Assembly: GCF_002915175.1 (NCBI RefSeq)
Contig: NZ_NXEJ01000008.1
Span: 655,096-719,095, forward strand
DNA length: 64,000 bases
Reading direction: 5' to 3'
Origin: Agrobacterium rosae
GTDB taxonomy: Bacteria > Pseudomonadota > Alphaproteobacteria > Rhizobiales > Rhizobiaceae
Below, one piece after another: positions 8,155 to 17,922 of the stretch (position 1 is its first letter; each line of letters begins with the position of its first letter). The position numbers and the translations under genes were made by a program. Below the pieces are notes generated by a model, which did not search any database, was not told where the DNA came from, and saw only the letters and a list, made by a program, of their open reading frames with translations.

Positions 8155-8901
8155 ATGAAGATTCTTGTCCCGGTAAAGCGTGTGGTAGACTACAACGTCA
8201 AAATCCGCGTGAAGGCGGATGGTTCAGGTGTTGAGCTTGCCAACGTCAAGATGTCGATGAACCCGTTCGATGAAATTTCAGTCGAAGAGGCTCTTCGCCT
8301 CAAGGAAGCCGGTAAGGCGGAAGAAGTCGTCGTTGTTTCCATCGGACCCGCAAAGGCCGAAGAAACGCTTCGTACCGCGCTTGCCATGGGTGCCGACCGC
8401 GCAATCCTGATCGAAACCGATGAAGCCGTCGAGCCTCTGGCTGTCGCCAAGCTTTTGAAGGGCGTTGTAGATGCTGAAGCTCCAGGCCTCATTATCGTCG
8501 GTAAGCAGGCCATCGATGACGACAGCAACCAGACCGGCCAGATGCTGGCAGCGCTTCTGGGCTGGGGACAGGGCACGTTTGCGTCCAAGGTCGAGCCTTT
8601 TGATGGCAAGGTTGCCGTGACCCGTGAAGTCGATGGCGGTTTGCAGACCGTGGAGCTCAAGCTTCCGGCGATCGTTACCACCGACCTCCGCCTGAACGAG
8701 CCGCGCTATGCATCCCTTCCAAACATCATGAAGGCCAAGAAAAAGCCGCTCGATAAAAAGACGCCTGCCGATTTCGGCGTCGACATCGTTTCGCGCCTCA
8801 AGGTTTTGAAGACCGAGGAGCCTGCGGGTCGCAAAGCTGGCGTCAAGGTCGGCTCGGTTGCGGAATTGGTGTCGAAGCTTAAAGCTGACGGCGTCATCTA
8901 A
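8155..8901 (+). CDS. etfB: Electron transfer flavoprotein subunit beta
   Basis: A 248-residue ETF beta subunit, which with EtfA carries electrons from acyl-CoA and related dehydrogenases to ETF:quinone oxidoreductase. The start [18 protein letters not shown] is the family N-terminus; [16 protein letters not shown] and [17 protein letters not shown] are strongly conserved, the latter contacting AMP. The ATG at 8155 has a GGAAGG ribosome site, while the longer frame upstream adds unrelated residues. It is followed 24 bases later by etfA, forming the usual pair. Confidence 0.96.
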   Translation: MKILVPVKRVVDYNVKIRVKADGSGVELANVKMSMNPFDEISVEEALRLKEAGKAEEVVVVSIGPAKAEETLRTALAMGADRAILIETDEAVEPLAVAKLLKGVVDAEAPGLIIVGKQAIDDDSNQTGQMLAALLGWGQGTFASKVEPFDGKVAVTREVDGGLQTVELKLPAIVTTDLRLNEPRYASLPNIMKAKKKPLDKKTPADFGVDIVSRLKVLKTEEPAGRKAGVKVGSVAELVSKLKADGVI

Positions 8902-8925
8902 GGAAAGCGAAAGGGAGATTATACC

Positions 8926-9855
8926 ATGGCCATTCTTCTTCTGGCAGAACACGACAACGCAACCCTTTCCGACCAGACGGCAAAGACGCTGACGGCGGCC
9001 ACGCAAATCGGTGGCGACGTGACCATTCTGGTGGCAGGTTCCGGCGCAAAGGCCGCTGCCGATGAGGCAGCCAAGCTTTCCGGCGTCTCCAAGGTCTTGC
9101 TGGCCGACGACGCATCCTACGCCAACCAGCTTGCAGAGCCGCTGGCAGCGCTGATCGTTTCGCTGAGCTCTTCTTATGACGTGATCATCGCGCCTGCCAC
9201 GGCATCCGCCAAAAACGTTCTGCCGCGCGTAGCAGCGCTTCTGGATGTCGCTCAGGTATCCGAAATCATCGAGGTGATTTCCCCAGATACCTTCAAGCGT
9301 CCGATCTATGCCGGCAACGCCATCCAGACCGTTCAGGCCACAGATGCAAAGAAGGTCATCACCGTTCGTACGGCAACCTTTGCACCAGCGCAGGCTGGTG
9401 GGTCTGCGTCGGTCGAAGCAACAGCTGCGGCTGAAAACCCTGGTGTTTCATCGTTTGTGTCGGACGCCCTTGCTTCTTCAGACCGTCCTGAACTGACGTC
9501 GGCAAAGATCATCATTTCCGGTGGTCGCGCATTGGGCTCTGCCGAAAAATTCAGGGAAGTCCTGTTGCCAGTGGCCGACAAATTGGGTGCTGCCGTTGGT
9601 GCGTCCCGTGCTGCGGTTGACGCAGGTTATGCACCGAATGACTGGCAAGTCGGTCAGACCGGCAAGGTCGTTGCCCCGCAGCTTTACATCGCTGCTGGCA
9701 TTTCCGGTGCCATCCAGCATCTTGCAGGCATGAAGGACTCCAAGGTTATCGTCGCCATCAACAAGGACGAAGAGGCACCGATTTTCCAGGTTGCCGATTA
9801 CGGTCTGGTGGCCGACCTCTTCGAGGCATTGCCAGAGCTCGAAAAGGCGCTCTGA
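8926..9855 (+). CDS. etfA: Electron transfer flavoprotein subunit alpha
   Basis: A 309-residue ETF alpha subunit. The C-terminal FAD domain shows [12 protein letters not shown], the flavin-binding [20 protein letters not shown] and [19 protein letters not shown], all diagnostic. It binds FAD jointly with EtfB and passes electrons to the respiratory chain. Starts [11 protein letters not shown] with a GAAAGGGAG ribosome site upstream. A strong hairpin terminator follows the stop, so the etf pair ends here and the dehydrogenase downstream has its own start of transcription or read-through. Confidence 0.96.
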   Translation: MAILLLAEHDNATLSDQTAKTLTAATQIGGDVTILVAGSGAKAAADEAAKLSGVSKVLLADDASYANQLAEPLAALIVSLSSSYDVIIAPATASAKNVLPRVAALLDVAQVSEIIEVISPDTFKRPIYAGNAIQTVQATDAKKVITVRTATFAPAQAGGSASVEATAAAENPGVSSFVSDALASSDRPELTSAKIIISGGRALGSAEKFREVLLPVADKLGAAVGASRAAVDAGYAPNDWQVGQTGKVVAPQLYIAAGISGAIQHLAGMKDSKVIVAINKDEEAPIFQVADYGLVADLFEALPELEKAL

Positions 9856-9870
9856 TCATATCAATTTGAA

Positions 9871-9897
9871 GGCGGCGCGTTTTTCCAACGCGCCGCC
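9871..9897 (+). terminator. Rho-independent terminator after etfA
   Basis: Perfect nine-base stem GGCGGCGCG/CGCGCCGCC with loop TTTTTCCAA, then TTTCGTTTT. It starts 15 bases after the etfA stop codon. Confidence 0.85.
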
Positions 9898-9970
9898 TTT
9901 CGTTTTCCGATAAGATGCACACCATATTGCAGCCGCAGGGCGCACAGACCAATTCCACAGGAGAGACATC

Positions 9971-10852
9971 ATGGCCGTTCCGATCAAGACTATCGGTATT
10001 ATTGGAGCCGGACAGATGGGCTGTGGCATCGCGCATGTTTCGGCGCTGGCGGGCTACAAGGTTCACATCTACGATCTGGCCAAGGATCGCATCGAAGCGG
10101 GCCTTGCCACCATCAACGGCAATCTTGCCCGTCAGGTCAGCAATGGCAAGATGCTGGATGAGGACCGAAAAAAAGCGCTTTCCCTGATTGCCGGCTCCTC
10201 CGACGTCAACGACCTTGCGGCGATGGATTTGGTGATCGAAGCCGCGACCGAACATGAAGAAACCAAGCGCAAGATCTATGCCCAGGTTTGCCCGGTGCTA
10301 AAACCCGAAGCGCTTTTGGCCACCAACACGTCTTCGCTGTCGATCACCCGCCTCGCTTCAGCTACGGACCGTCCGGAGCAATTTATGGGTATTCACTTCA
10401 TGAACCCCGTACCCGCCATGAAACTGGTGGAACTGGTGCGCGGCATTGCCACCGGTGAGCAGACCTTCGAAAGCGCCAAGCAATATGTCCGCTCACTGGA
10501 CAAAGCGATTACGGTTGCGGAAGATTTCCCCGCCTTTATCGTCAACCGTATCCTGTTACCGATGATCAACGAAGCGATCTACACGCTTTACGAAGGCGTC
10601 GGCTCCGTCGAAGCCATCGACACAGCCATGAAGTTGGGCGCGAACCACCCGATGGGACCGCTGCAATTGGCGGATTTCATCGGTCTCGATACCTGTTTGT
10701 CGATCATGCAGGTGCTGCATGACGGTCTGGCAGACAGCAAATATCGACCCTGCCCGCTTCTGGTTAAATATGTCGAAGCCGGTTGGCTCGGCCGCAAATC
10801 CGGTCGTGGCTTTTACGATTACCGTGGCGAAACACCCGTTCCGACACGGTAA
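9971..10852 (+). CDS. 3-hydroxybutyryl-CoA / 3-hydroxyacyl-CoA dehydrogenase
   Basis: A 293-residue NAD-dependent dehydrogenase. The Rossmann motif is IGIIGAGQMGCGIAHVSA at residues 7-24. NTSSLSITRLAS and GIHFMNPVPAMKLVELV hold the conserved Ser, catalytic His and the Glu partner region; DFPAFIVNRILLPMINEAIY and HPMGPLQLADFIGLDT form the C-terminal dimer domain. The length is that of the stand-alone short enzyme (Hbd/PaaH type), acting on short-chain 3-hydroxyacyl-CoA. Its position after etfBA is common in rhizobia and links it to acyl-CoA oxidation or polyhydroxybutyrate metabolism. Confidence 0.92.
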   Translation: MAVPIKTIGIIGAGQMGCGIAHVSALAGYKVHIYDLAKDRIEAGLATINGNLARQVSNGKMLDEDRKKALSLIAGSSDVNDLAAMDLVIEAATEHEETKRKIYAQVCPVLKPEALLATNTSSLSITRLASATDRPEQFMGIHFMNPVPAMKLVELVRGIATGEQTFESAKQYVRSLDKAITVAEDFPAFIVNRILLPMINEAIYTLYEGVGSVEAIDTAMKLGANHPMGPLQLADFIGLDTCLSIMQVLHDGLADSKYRPCPLLVKYVEAGWLGRKSGRGFYDYRGETPVPTR

Positions 10853-10863
10853 ATCATTCGGTG

Positions 10864-11532
10864 CTATTTTGATTTCGCAAAGGCCACCAGCGCCTTTGCA
10901 TCATTGCTGTCCCATGCGGCAGGCCCGTTCATCGAGGCAAGCAGACAGCCCCGATCATCAATCAGCAGTGTTGCGGGTAGGCCGAATGCGAGGCCTTCCT
11001 TTTTCAATGCGTTGAACACACCCATGGAACTGTCGCGATAAAGCTTGAGTGAATCGATGCCGTATTCGCTCATGAAGGTTTTCGGCTTCTCATCATCACC
11101 GGTATCGATGTTGACAGTGACGACCTCAAAGTTATTGGCTCCTGCTTCCTTTTCGAGAGCGTTGAGTGCAGGCATTTCTTCACGACATGGCACGCACCAT
11201 GTTGCCCAGAGATTGAGAAGAACCGCTTTTCCTTTCAGGTCATCTTGCGTCATCGCCGCCCCATCCGGTCCCTTGAAGGATAGCGGGACAACTCGCGGAC
11301 GCTCGCTTGCCGACATGGCCGCGACTTGCCCCTTCAACAGCGGCTTCAGGGAAGCGATGCGCTTTGCCGCACCCTCACATAAACCAGCCTGGGCTGCGAC
11401 TTCCCCTTGAACCTGACCTTCAGACCCAATAAGCCTGAACATCACCACACCCGCGCCGCAGACAATGCCGGCGACGGCGGCAATTGCAACAAGTCTGGCG
11501 GAAGGAAGCCTGAGCGGCTTTTTATCGGTCAT
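10864..11532 (-). CDS. tlpA: TlpA family thiol:disulfide interchange protein
   Basis: A 222-residue membrane-anchored thioredoxin-like protein. An N-terminal helix (about residues 12-33) anchors it facing the periplasm; the redox centre is WATWCVPCREEMPAL near residue 113, and the cis-Pro is in FGLPATLLIDD. It reduces periplasmic thiols, in rhizobia for copper delivery to cytochrome oxidase and cytochrome c maturation. There are two extra cysteines, one in AGLCEGA and one in DDRGCLLAS. Divergent from argH with 24 bases between starts, so the promoters must overlap the coding ends. Confidence 0.9.
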   Translation of the reverse strand: MTDKKPLRLPSARLVAIAAVAGIVCGAGVVMFRLIGSEGQVQGEVAAQAGLCEGAAKRIASLKPLLKGQVAAMSASERPRVVPLSFKGPDGAAMTQDDLKGKAVLLNLWATWCVPCREEMPALNALEKEAGANNFEVVTVNIDTGDDEKPKTFMSEYGIDSLKLYRDSSMGVFNALKKEGLAFGLPATLLIDDRGCLLASMNGPAAWDSNDAKALVAFAKSK

Positions 11533-11556
11533 TGAATACTCCAGGGCAGGCGAAAT

Positions 11557-12957
11557 ATGGCTGACGGCATCGAACAGAAATCTTCCAACCAGATGTGGGG
11601 CGGACGTTTCGCTTCCGGTCCCTCCGCCATCATGGAAGAGATAAATGCCTCCATCGGCTTCGACAAGAAGCTTTATGCGCAGGATATCCGCGGCTCAATA
11701 GCGCATGCCACCATGCTGGCTGCAAAAGCCATTATTTCTGAAGAAGATAAAGAAAAGATCATTCACGGCCTGAACACGATCCTGTCAGAGATCGAGGCGG
11801 GAAGCTTCGTGTTTTCGCGCAAGCTCGAAGACATTCACATGAATATCGAGGCACGTCTCGCCGACCTCATCGGCCCGGCAGCTGGACGTCTCCACACGGC
11901 CCGTTCGCGTAACGACCAGGTCGCGCTCGATTTCCGCCTTTGGGTGAAGGAAGAACTTCAGAAAACCGAGGCCATGCTGACGGGTCTGATCATGGCATTT
12001 CTCGACCGTGCCGAAGAACATGCCGACACCGTCATGCCAGGCTTCACCCATTTGCAGACGGCGCAGCCTGTCACCTTCGGCCACCACTGCATGGCCTATG
12101 TGGAAATGATCGGTCGTGACCGCGCCCGCGTTCGCCACGCCATCGAACATATGGATGAAAGCCCGATTGGTGCCGCAGCCCTCGCGGGCACCGGCTACCC
12201 TATTGACCGCCATATGACCGCAAAGGCACTGGGCTTCCGCGAGCCGACCCGCAATTCCATCGATACGGTCTCCGACCGCGATTTTGCGCTGGAATTCCTG
12301 TCGATCGCATCCATCTGCGCCACACATCTTTCGCGTCTGGCCGAAGAAATCGTCATCTGGTCGACCCCGCAATTCGGCTTCATCCGTCTTTCTGATGCGT
12401 TCTCGACCGGTTCCTCCATCATGCCGCAGAAGAAAAACCCGGATGCGGCAGAGCTGGTGCGTGCCAAGACAGGCCGCATCAACGGTTCGCTGATTGCTCT
12501 TCTCACCATCATGAAGGGTCTGCCGCTCGCCTATTCCAAGGACATGCAGGAAGACAAGGAACAGGTGTTCGATTCCGCCGAAAGCCTGGAACTTGCCATC
12601 GCCGCCATGACGGGCATGGTCCGCGACCTGGAAGTCCGCGTCGACAAGATGCGCGCCGCCGCCGGGTCCGGTTATTCCACGGCCACCGATCTGGCCGATT
12701 GGTTGGTACGCGAGGCAGGTCTACCCTTCCGCGATGCCCACCACGCGACCGGCCATGCCGTTGCCATGGCCGAAAAGAAAGGCTGCGATCTGGCTGACCT
12801 TTCGCTGGAAGAGTTGCAGTCGATTAATCCAGCGATTACCGCAGGCATTTTCGACGTCCTGTCCGTCGAAGCGTCTGTTGCCAGCCGCACCAGCTTCGGC
12901 GGGACGGCACCGTCAGAAGTGCGGAAGCAGATCGCCTGGTGGCGAACAAAGAACTGA
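11557..12957 (+). CDS. argH: Argininosuccinate lyase
   Basis: A 466-residue enzyme that splits argininosuccinate to arginine and fumarate, the last step of arginine synthesis. WGGRF is at the N-terminus, [15 protein letters not shown] binds substrate, TH in [12 protein letters not shown] carries the catalytic base region, and the fumarase/aspartase signature [12 protein letters not shown] is present near residue 288. Full length. Followed by a hairpin terminator, then a small lipoprotein gene and lysA, an order widespread in alphaproteobacteria. Confidence 0.97.
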   Translation: MADGIEQKSSNQMWGGRFASGPSAIMEEINASIGFDKKLYAQDIRGSIAHATMLAAKAIISEEDKEKIIHGLNTILSEIEAGSFVFSRKLEDIHMNIEARLADLIGPAAGRLHTARSRNDQVALDFRLWVKEELQKTEAMLTGLIMAFLDRAEEHADTVMPGFTHLQTAQPVTFGHHCMAYVEMIGRDRARVRHAIEHMDESPIGAAALAGTGYPIDRHMTAKALGFREPTRNSIDTVSDRDFALEFLSIASICATHLSRLAEEIVIWSTPQFGFIRLSDAFSTGSSIMPQKKNPDAAELVRAKTGRINGSLIALLTIMKGLPLAYSKDMQEDKEQVFDSAESLELAIAAMTGMVRDLEVRVDKMRAAAGSGYSTATDLADWLVREAGLPFRDAHHATGHAVAMAEKKGCDLADLSLEELQSINPAITAGIFDVLSVEASVASRTSFGGTAPSEVRKQIAWWRTKN

Positions 12958-12986
12958 TCAATCTACCGTTACGTCAGCATCAAAAG

Positions 12987-13014
12987 AAACAGGGTGCACA
13001 AGCGCCCTGTTTTT
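12987..13014 (+). terminator. Terminator after argH
   Basis: AAACAGGG (12987-12994) pairs with CCCTGTTTT, with the loop TGCACAAGCG, followed by a T-run ending TTTTCG. It ends about 40 bases before the likely lipoprotein start. Confidence 0.75.
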
Positions 13015-13052
13015 CGTTATCAGGAATGCAGAGATTTCCTTTGGACAGGCCC

Positions 13053-13250
13053 ATGCTTTCAAAAACCTTGCGCACTTTCATCGTTCCAGTCGGCATTACG
13101 CTTGCTGTCGGCCTTGCTCTTTCAGGCTGTGGCCGCAAAGGCGACATCGATCCACCGAGCACGCCCAAGGAGCAGCGCAACACCCGCTCCACCCATAACA
13201 AGGTGCAGCCCACGCCTGAACGGCCATTTATTCTCGATAAACTCCTTTAA
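13053..13250 (+). CDS. Small lipoprotein, LptM (YifL)-like
   Basis: A 65-residue protein with a lipoprotein signal peptide: MLSKTLRTF, hydrophobic VGITLAVGLALSGC with the lipidated Cys, then GRKGDIDPPSTPKEQ. The Cys-GRKG-(D/P) opening is typical of LptM, which helps the LptD/E outer-membrane translocon mature its disulfides. An alternative Met at 13026 would add nine residues; the later Met gives a normal signal peptide. It sits 11 bases before lysA, as in many alpha- and gammaproteobacteria. Confidence 0.78.
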   Translation: MLSKTLRTFIVPVGITLAVGLALSGCGRKGDIDPPSTPKEQRNTRSTHNKVQPTPERPFILDKLL

Positions 13251-13261
13251 GGTTTAGCGAC

Positions 13262-14530
13262 GTGAACCATTTTCACTATATCGACGGCGTGCTTCACGCC
13301 GAAAATGTTCCTGTGCCTGAAATCGCCAAGGCCGTTGGAACGCCGTTCTACGTCTATTCCACGGCGACGCTCGAGCGCCATTACAAAGTCTTCTCGGAAG
13401 CCTTTGCCGATGTAGACGCCATGGTCTGTTATGCCATGAAGGCAAATTCAAATCAGGCTGTTCTGAAAACCCTGGCAAAGCTGGGCGCTGGTATTGATGT
13501 GGTCTCCGGTGGCGAGTTGCGGCGTGCGCTGGCAGCTGGCGTTCCGGCAAGTCGCATCATGTTCTCAGGCGTTGGCAAAACCGTTGCCGAAATGGATTTC
13601 GCGCTTGAGGCCGGCATCTACTGCTTCAACATCGAATCCGAACCGGAGCTGGAGGTATTGAACCTGCGGGCGGTCAAGGCCGGCAAAAAGGCGCATGTCT
13701 CCTTCCGCATCAATCCTGATGTTGACGCTGGAACTCACGCAAAGATTTCAACGGGCAAGAAAGAAAACAAGTTCGGCATTCCCTATGAGCGCGCGCGTGC
13801 GGTCTACACCTATGCGGCGACCCTGCCTGGCATTCAGGTCAGCGGCATTGATATGCATATCGGTAGCCAGATTACGGAATTGCAGCCGTTCGAATCGGCG
13901 TTCCGTCTGCTGCGGACACTTGTTGAAGCGCTTCGCGGCGATGGTCACACGATCAGCCACGTGGATATCGGCGGCGGTCTTGGCATTCCATATCGCGAAG
14001 ACAACAACCCACCACCTTTGCCGGATGCCTACGCTTATATCGTCAAGAATGAGCTGAAGAGCCTGGATTGCAAGATTATCACGGAGCCTGGCCGCTTGCT
14101 CGTCGGCAACGCTGGCATTCTCGTGACTGAGGTCATCTACGTGAAGGACGGCGGCGAAAAGACCTTCGTTATTGTCGATGGCGCGATGAACGACCTCATC
14201 CGCCCGACGCTCTATGAGGCCTATCACGGCATTCGTCCGGTTGTTCAGCCTGCGGCAGATGCCCCGCGCATCAAGGCCGATATCGTCGGCCCCGTCTGCG
14301 AAACAGGCGATTACCTGGCACTCGACCGCGAAATGGCGGCCCCCGAACCTGGCGACCTCATCGCCGTCAGTTCCGCCGGTGCCTATGGCGCGGTGCAGGC
14401 CGGAACTTACAATTCGCGCCTGCTAGTGCCCGAAGTTCTGGTCAAGGGCAGCGAGTTTCATGTCGTCCGTCCTCGCGGGACTTATGAGGAATTGATTGCT
14501 CTCGACTCCGTTCCGGCCTGGCTTGAGTGA
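13262..14530 (+). CDS. lysA: Diaminopimelate decarboxylase
   Basis: A 422-residue PLP enzyme of the alanine-racemase fold III that makes lysine from meso-diaminopimelate. PLP lysine is in CYAMKANSNQAVLK (about residue 60); the phosphate loop DIGGGLGIPY, HIGSQI, the EPGR motif and the dimer-contributed CETGDYLA all match. The start is GTG at 13262. It closely follows the small lipoprotein gene and is probably cotranscribed with it. Confidence 0.97.
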   Translation: MNHFHYIDGVLHAENVPVPEIAKAVGTPFYVYSTATLERHYKVFSEAFADVDAMVCYAMKANSNQAVLKTLAKLGAGIDVVSGGELRRALAAGVPASRIMFSGVGKTVAEMDFALEAGIYCFNIESEPELEVLNLRAVKAGKKAHVSFRINPDVDAGTHAKISTGKKENKFGIPYERARAVYTYAATLPGIQVSGIDMHIGSQITELQPFESAFRLLRTLVEALRGDGHTISHVDIGGGLGIPYREDNNPPPLPDAYAYIVKNELKSLDCKIITEPGRLLVGNAGILVTEVIYVKDGGEKTFVIVDGAMNDLIRPTLYEAYHGIRPVVQPAADAPRIKADIVGPVCETGDYLALDREMAAPEPGDLIAVSSAGAYGAVQAGTYNSRLLVPEVLVKGSEFHVVRPRGTYEELIALDSVPAWLE

Positions 14531-14684
14531 TCACAATTGAGCGAATAGGCCTGAAAAACAGGGGTTAGCGCTCAGTTCCCCTCGTCTTCGCCATAAAGAG
14601 TGTTATCTTCACTCTCGTTGCACGGATTTGTTTCGCCGTTCCAGAATGGCGAAATCGGGTGGCCAGAACCGGGAGAACGGATTG

Positions 14685-17345
14685 ATGACCACATCGAAAC
14701 AAGGCGGAAAAGGCGCTTTCGAAAACAGGCCTAAACTTGCGCGGCGCGTGACGTCCAAGCGCTTTATCGCAAAGCTTGTCATCGTTGCAGAACGTTTGGC
14801 ACCCAAAACTCTTGTGCCTCTTTCTATCGCCGCCCTGTTTATCGTGCTGGGCTGGTTCGGCCTCTACCGGCAGATGCCGGATATCTTGCGCTGGGCCGTC
14901 GTCTTCGTCCTTATCTTTGCTTTCATCACTTCGCTTCTACCGATTTTGCGCCTGAAATGGCCGACGAAGGACGAGGCTTCGCGCCTGTTGGAAGAGCGCA
15001 ATGGCCTGCCCCACCAGCCCGTTGGCGTGCAGGAGGACGAACCCGCCTTCGAGACCCCATTCGCTCGCGCCCTTTGGAAAGAGCACCAGTTGCGCATGGC
15101 GCAGCGGATTGCAGCGCTGGACGCAGGACTTCCCCAGCCTGACATCGCTCGCCACGACCAGGTGGCACTGCGCGCCGTTCCAGCACTCATTCTCGTTGCC
15201 GCCTTCGGCTTCTCGTTTTCGAATGGTGCTGGTGATATTGCCGATGCATTTCGCAACCGACCAGAGGCTGGACCAGCCAATCCCGATATCCGTCTGGATG
15301 CGTGGGTGACACCACCTTCCTATACCGGACGCGCACCGATTTTTCTGACAGGCAACAATGCAGCCGCAACTGACGCGGTTTCCTTGCCCCAGGCCTCCAA
15401 ATTGACGATCCGCATGACCGGCGGCGATGGTGACGAGACCGTCACCTTCGAGCCCGAAGTGGGCGGAGATATCAAGACGCTCGCGCCGGAAAGCGCTGAC
15501 AAGCCCAACGGGCAGACTGTTGCGACAACAGAGCCGCAAGCGACGGAAGCACCACGCGCACCTAGAACCTTCACCATGGAGGTATCTGAAAGCGGGATGG
15601 TAGAAGCCAATGGCCAGCATTGGCAGTTCAACGTCATCCCGGACAAGGCCCCGACCATCGCGTTCGAAAATCTGCCCCGCCGTGCCGTGAATGGCGCGTT
15701 GGAAATCGGCTTCACCGCCAAGGATGACTACGGAATTCGCGAAGCCCATGCCGTGATCGAGCCAGTCGGCCTCGCAGCTGGCGCAACGCCTCTTTATCCA
15801 CCACCAGAATTCAAACTGGATTTGCCGCGCCAGAACCCGCGCGACATGAAGGGGGTGACCAGCCGCAACTTGACTGAACATCCGATGGCAGGCAAAAAGG
15901 TTCGCATCACGCTGGTCGCGACCGATGGCATGGGTCAAACGGGCCGCAGTCCTTCGCAAGAGATGATCCTGCCCGGTCGAAATTTCTCTGAGCCACTCGC
16001 CGCCTCGATTGTCGAACAGCGGCAGATTTTTTCGCTCGACACACGGCAGATGCCGAAAGCCATCGCTTTCAATGAAGCGGTTGGCATGCGCCCTGACGAG
16101 ACCATTCCCAACACCACCCATTATCTGCTGCTGCAATCTGCGCAGACACGTATGAAGCTGGCCTACAACGAAGAGATGTTGAAAAACACCTCGGACTATT
16201 TGTGGGAAGTGGCGCTTGGTATTGAAGACGGCGATCTGTCGCAGGCGGAACAACGGCTTCGCGATGCACAGAAAGCGCTGTCTGAAGCCATCGATCGCAA
16301 GGCAGGCGATGAAGAAATCGCCAAGCTGATGCAGGAGCTTCGCGAGGCGATGAAGGAGTTCATGAGTGAACTTGCCGAGCGCATGAAGAACGCGCCGCAG
16401 GCCAACATGAACCAGCAGGCGCAAAATGTGCTGCGCCAGCGCGATCTGGAAAACATGATGAACCAGATCGAAAACCTGGCCCGCTCCGGCAACCGTGATG
16501 CAGCCCAGGAAATGCTCTCTCAGATGCAGCGCATGATGAACAACCTTCAGGCCGGTCGTCCACAGCGCGGACAGCAGGGTCAGCAGCAACAGCAAAACAG
16601 CCAGTTGCGCCAGCAGATCGACAAGCTAGGCGAGATCATGCAGCAGCAGCAGAAGCTGATGGACGAAACTTTCAAACTGGATCAGGCCCTCCGCGACCGT
16701 ACGCAGCGCGGCGACCAGCCCCAGGGCGAAGAAGGCGGCGATCCGCAAATGGGTGAAAACGGGGAGCAACCACCCGGCCAACAGGGTCAGCAACAACAGG
16801 GCCAGAACCCGACCGACCAGATGACCGCCGAGCAGCTTCGTGAAGCGTTGAAAAACCTTCGCCAGCAGCAGGATGGACTCGGCAAGCAACTGGGCGAATT
16901 GCAAAAGGGTCTGCGTGACCTCGGCATGGAACCCGGCCAGAATTTTGGCAAAGCCGAGCAGGAAATGAAGGGTGCCGGTCAAGCGCTGGGCGATAGCCAA
17001 GGCGAACAGGCCGTTCAGGGTCAAGGTAATGCGCTGAACGCGCTCCGCCAGGGCGCTCAGGATATGATGGGCCAGATCATGCAGGCTATGCGTCAACAGG
17101 GTCAGCAACCGGGTCAAGGACAAGAAGGCATGATGGGTCAAGGCGGCCAGAACGGGCGTGATCCACTCGGTCGCCCCCGTGAAAGCAATGGCCCGGACTT
17201 CGGTGACAATCAGGTTCGCGTTCCCGACGAAATCGATGTCCAGCGCGCCCGTGAAATTCTGGAAGCCATTCGCGAGAAGCTGGGTAACAATCCACCCGGC
17301 GAAGTCGAGCGCCGCTATCTGGAGCGTCTTCTGGACATTCAGTAG
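14685..17345 (+). CDS. TIGR02302/DUF4175 family large membrane protein
   Basis: An approximately 886-residue protein found across Rhizobiales next to lysA. There are two N-terminal transmembrane helices (LVPLSIAALFIVLGWFGL and WAVVFVLIFAFITSLLPIL) and a third near residue 170, then a beta-rich periplasmic part, a coiled-coil-like segment with MKEFMSELAERMK, and a long Gln/Gly-rich low-complexity stretch (about residues 610-830) with runs such as QQGQQQQQ. It ends in a short ordered tail, GEVERRYLERLLDIQ. ATG 14685 follows GGGAG; an earlier ATG at 14646 is possible. Function unknown; the architecture suggests an envelope role. Confidence 0.82.
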   Translation: MTTSKQGGKGAFENRPKLARRVTSKRFIAKLVIVAERLAPKTLVPLSIAALFIVLGWFGLYRQMPDILRWAVVFVLIFAFITSLLPILRLKWPTKDEASRLLEERNGLPHQPVGVQEDEPAFETPFARALWKEHQLRMAQRIAALDAGLPQPDIARHDQVALRAVPALILVAAFGFSFSNGAGDIADAFRNRPEAGPANPDIRLDAWVTPPSYTGRAPIFLTGNNAAATDAVSLPQASKLTIRMTGGDGDETVTFEPEVGGDIKTLAPESADKPNGQTVATTEPQATEAPRAPRTFTMEVSESGMVEANGQHWQFNVIPDKAPTIAFENLPRRAVNGALEIGFTAKDDYGIREAHAVIEPVGLAAGATPLYPPPEFKLDLPRQNPRDMKGVTSRNLTEHPMAGKKVRITLVATDGMGQTGRSPSQEMILPGRNFSEPLAASIVEQRQIFSLDTRQMPKAIAFNEAVGMRPDETIPNTTHYLLLQSAQTRMKLAYNEEMLKNTSDYLWEVALGIEDGDLSQAEQRLRDAQKALSEAIDRKAGDEEIAKLMQELREAMKEFMSELAERMKNAPQANMNQQAQNVLRQRDLENMMNQIENLARSGNRDAAQEMLSQMQRMMNNLQAGRPQRGQQGQQQQQNSQLRQQIDKLGEIMQQQQKLMDETFKLDQALRDRTQRGDQPQGEEGGDPQMGENGEQPPGQQGQQQQGQNPTDQMTAEQLREALKNLRQQQDGLGKQLGELQKGLRDLGMEPGQNFGKAEQEMKGAGQALGDSQGEQAVQGQGNALNALRQGAQDMMGQIMQAMRQQGQQPGQGQEGMMGQGGQNGRDPLGRPRESNGPDFGDNQVRVPDEIDVQRAREILEAIREKLGNNPPGEVERRYLERLLDIQ

Positions 17346-17363
17346 TCGCATCCAGCCAACAAA

Positions 17364-17384
17364 AAGGGCGGTCAAGCCGCCCTT
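17364..17384 (+). terminator. Terminator after the TIGR02302 gene
   Basis: Perfect eight-base stem AAGGGCGG/CCGCCCTT, loop TCAAG. The upstream A-run and downstream bases allow it to serve both the plus-strand gene and the convergent response regulator. Confidence 0.7.
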
Positions 17385-17406
17385 ACGTCATTCTATTTGA
17401 GACGTC

Positions 17407-17775
17407 TCAAGCCGGAACAGCGGCCAAGGCGCGGGCAACCGCTTTGCGGATGTCGGGAAGCGCAAAAGGCTTCGGGATCACGTCGATGATTTTTTCCATC
17501 AGGTCATCAGCACGCTCGCGCTGCTCGGCATAACCCGTCATCAGGAGAATCTTCAGGTTCGGAAATTGTGAAGCCGCGCGGTGCGCCAGCTCGATGCCAT
17601 CCATCACAGGCATGCGGATGTCCGAAAGCAGAAGGTCGAACTTGCCTTCGCTGAGTTTCTCGAACCCTTGCTCGCCATCGGCAGCCTCATAGGTCTCGTG
17701 TCCGTCCAGACGCAACGCGCGCGCAACAAAGGTCCGCAATGCATCTTCGTCTTCAGTAATTAGTATTTTTGCCAT
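17407..17775 (-). CDS. Receiver-only response regulator, CpdR-like
   Basis: A 122-residue protein made of one receiver domain. The acidic pair is in TEDEDAL, the phosphorylated Asp in LLLSDIRMPVMDG (about residue 53), the Thr/Ser switch in LLMTGYAE and the Lys in VIPKPF. No output domain follows. CpdR, which gates ClpXP proteolysis of cell-cycle proteins in Caulobacter and Sinorhizobium, has this form and similar residues. I infer that role with moderate confidence; another single-domain regulator is possible. No histidine kinase is nearby. Confidence 0.8.
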   Translation of the reverse strand: MAKILITEDEDALRTFVARALRLDGHETYEAADGEQGFEKLSEGKFDLLLSDIRMPVMDGIELAHRAASQFPNLKILLMTGYAEQRERADDLMEKIIDVIPKPFALPDIRKAVARALAAVPA

Positions 17776-17922
17776 TTTCCATCGCTCCTGGTATTCATTC
17801 CAGCGAGCTCAAACTCGGTCATTTCCCTTTGCAAGAGGTAAATGAAAGCGACCATCTCAGTGGCATGGTTAACAATCCATGCTTGTATCGGCCACCAAGC
17901 GTTGCAAAATGAGACGGTACGC

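Noticed and set aside
14937-16595. Long minus-strand frame (552 codons) opposite the TIGR02302 gene
   Set aside because: It is antisense to a clear protein with membrane helices and arises from the GC-rich codon pattern; composition is His/Arg/Leu skewed with no family motif.
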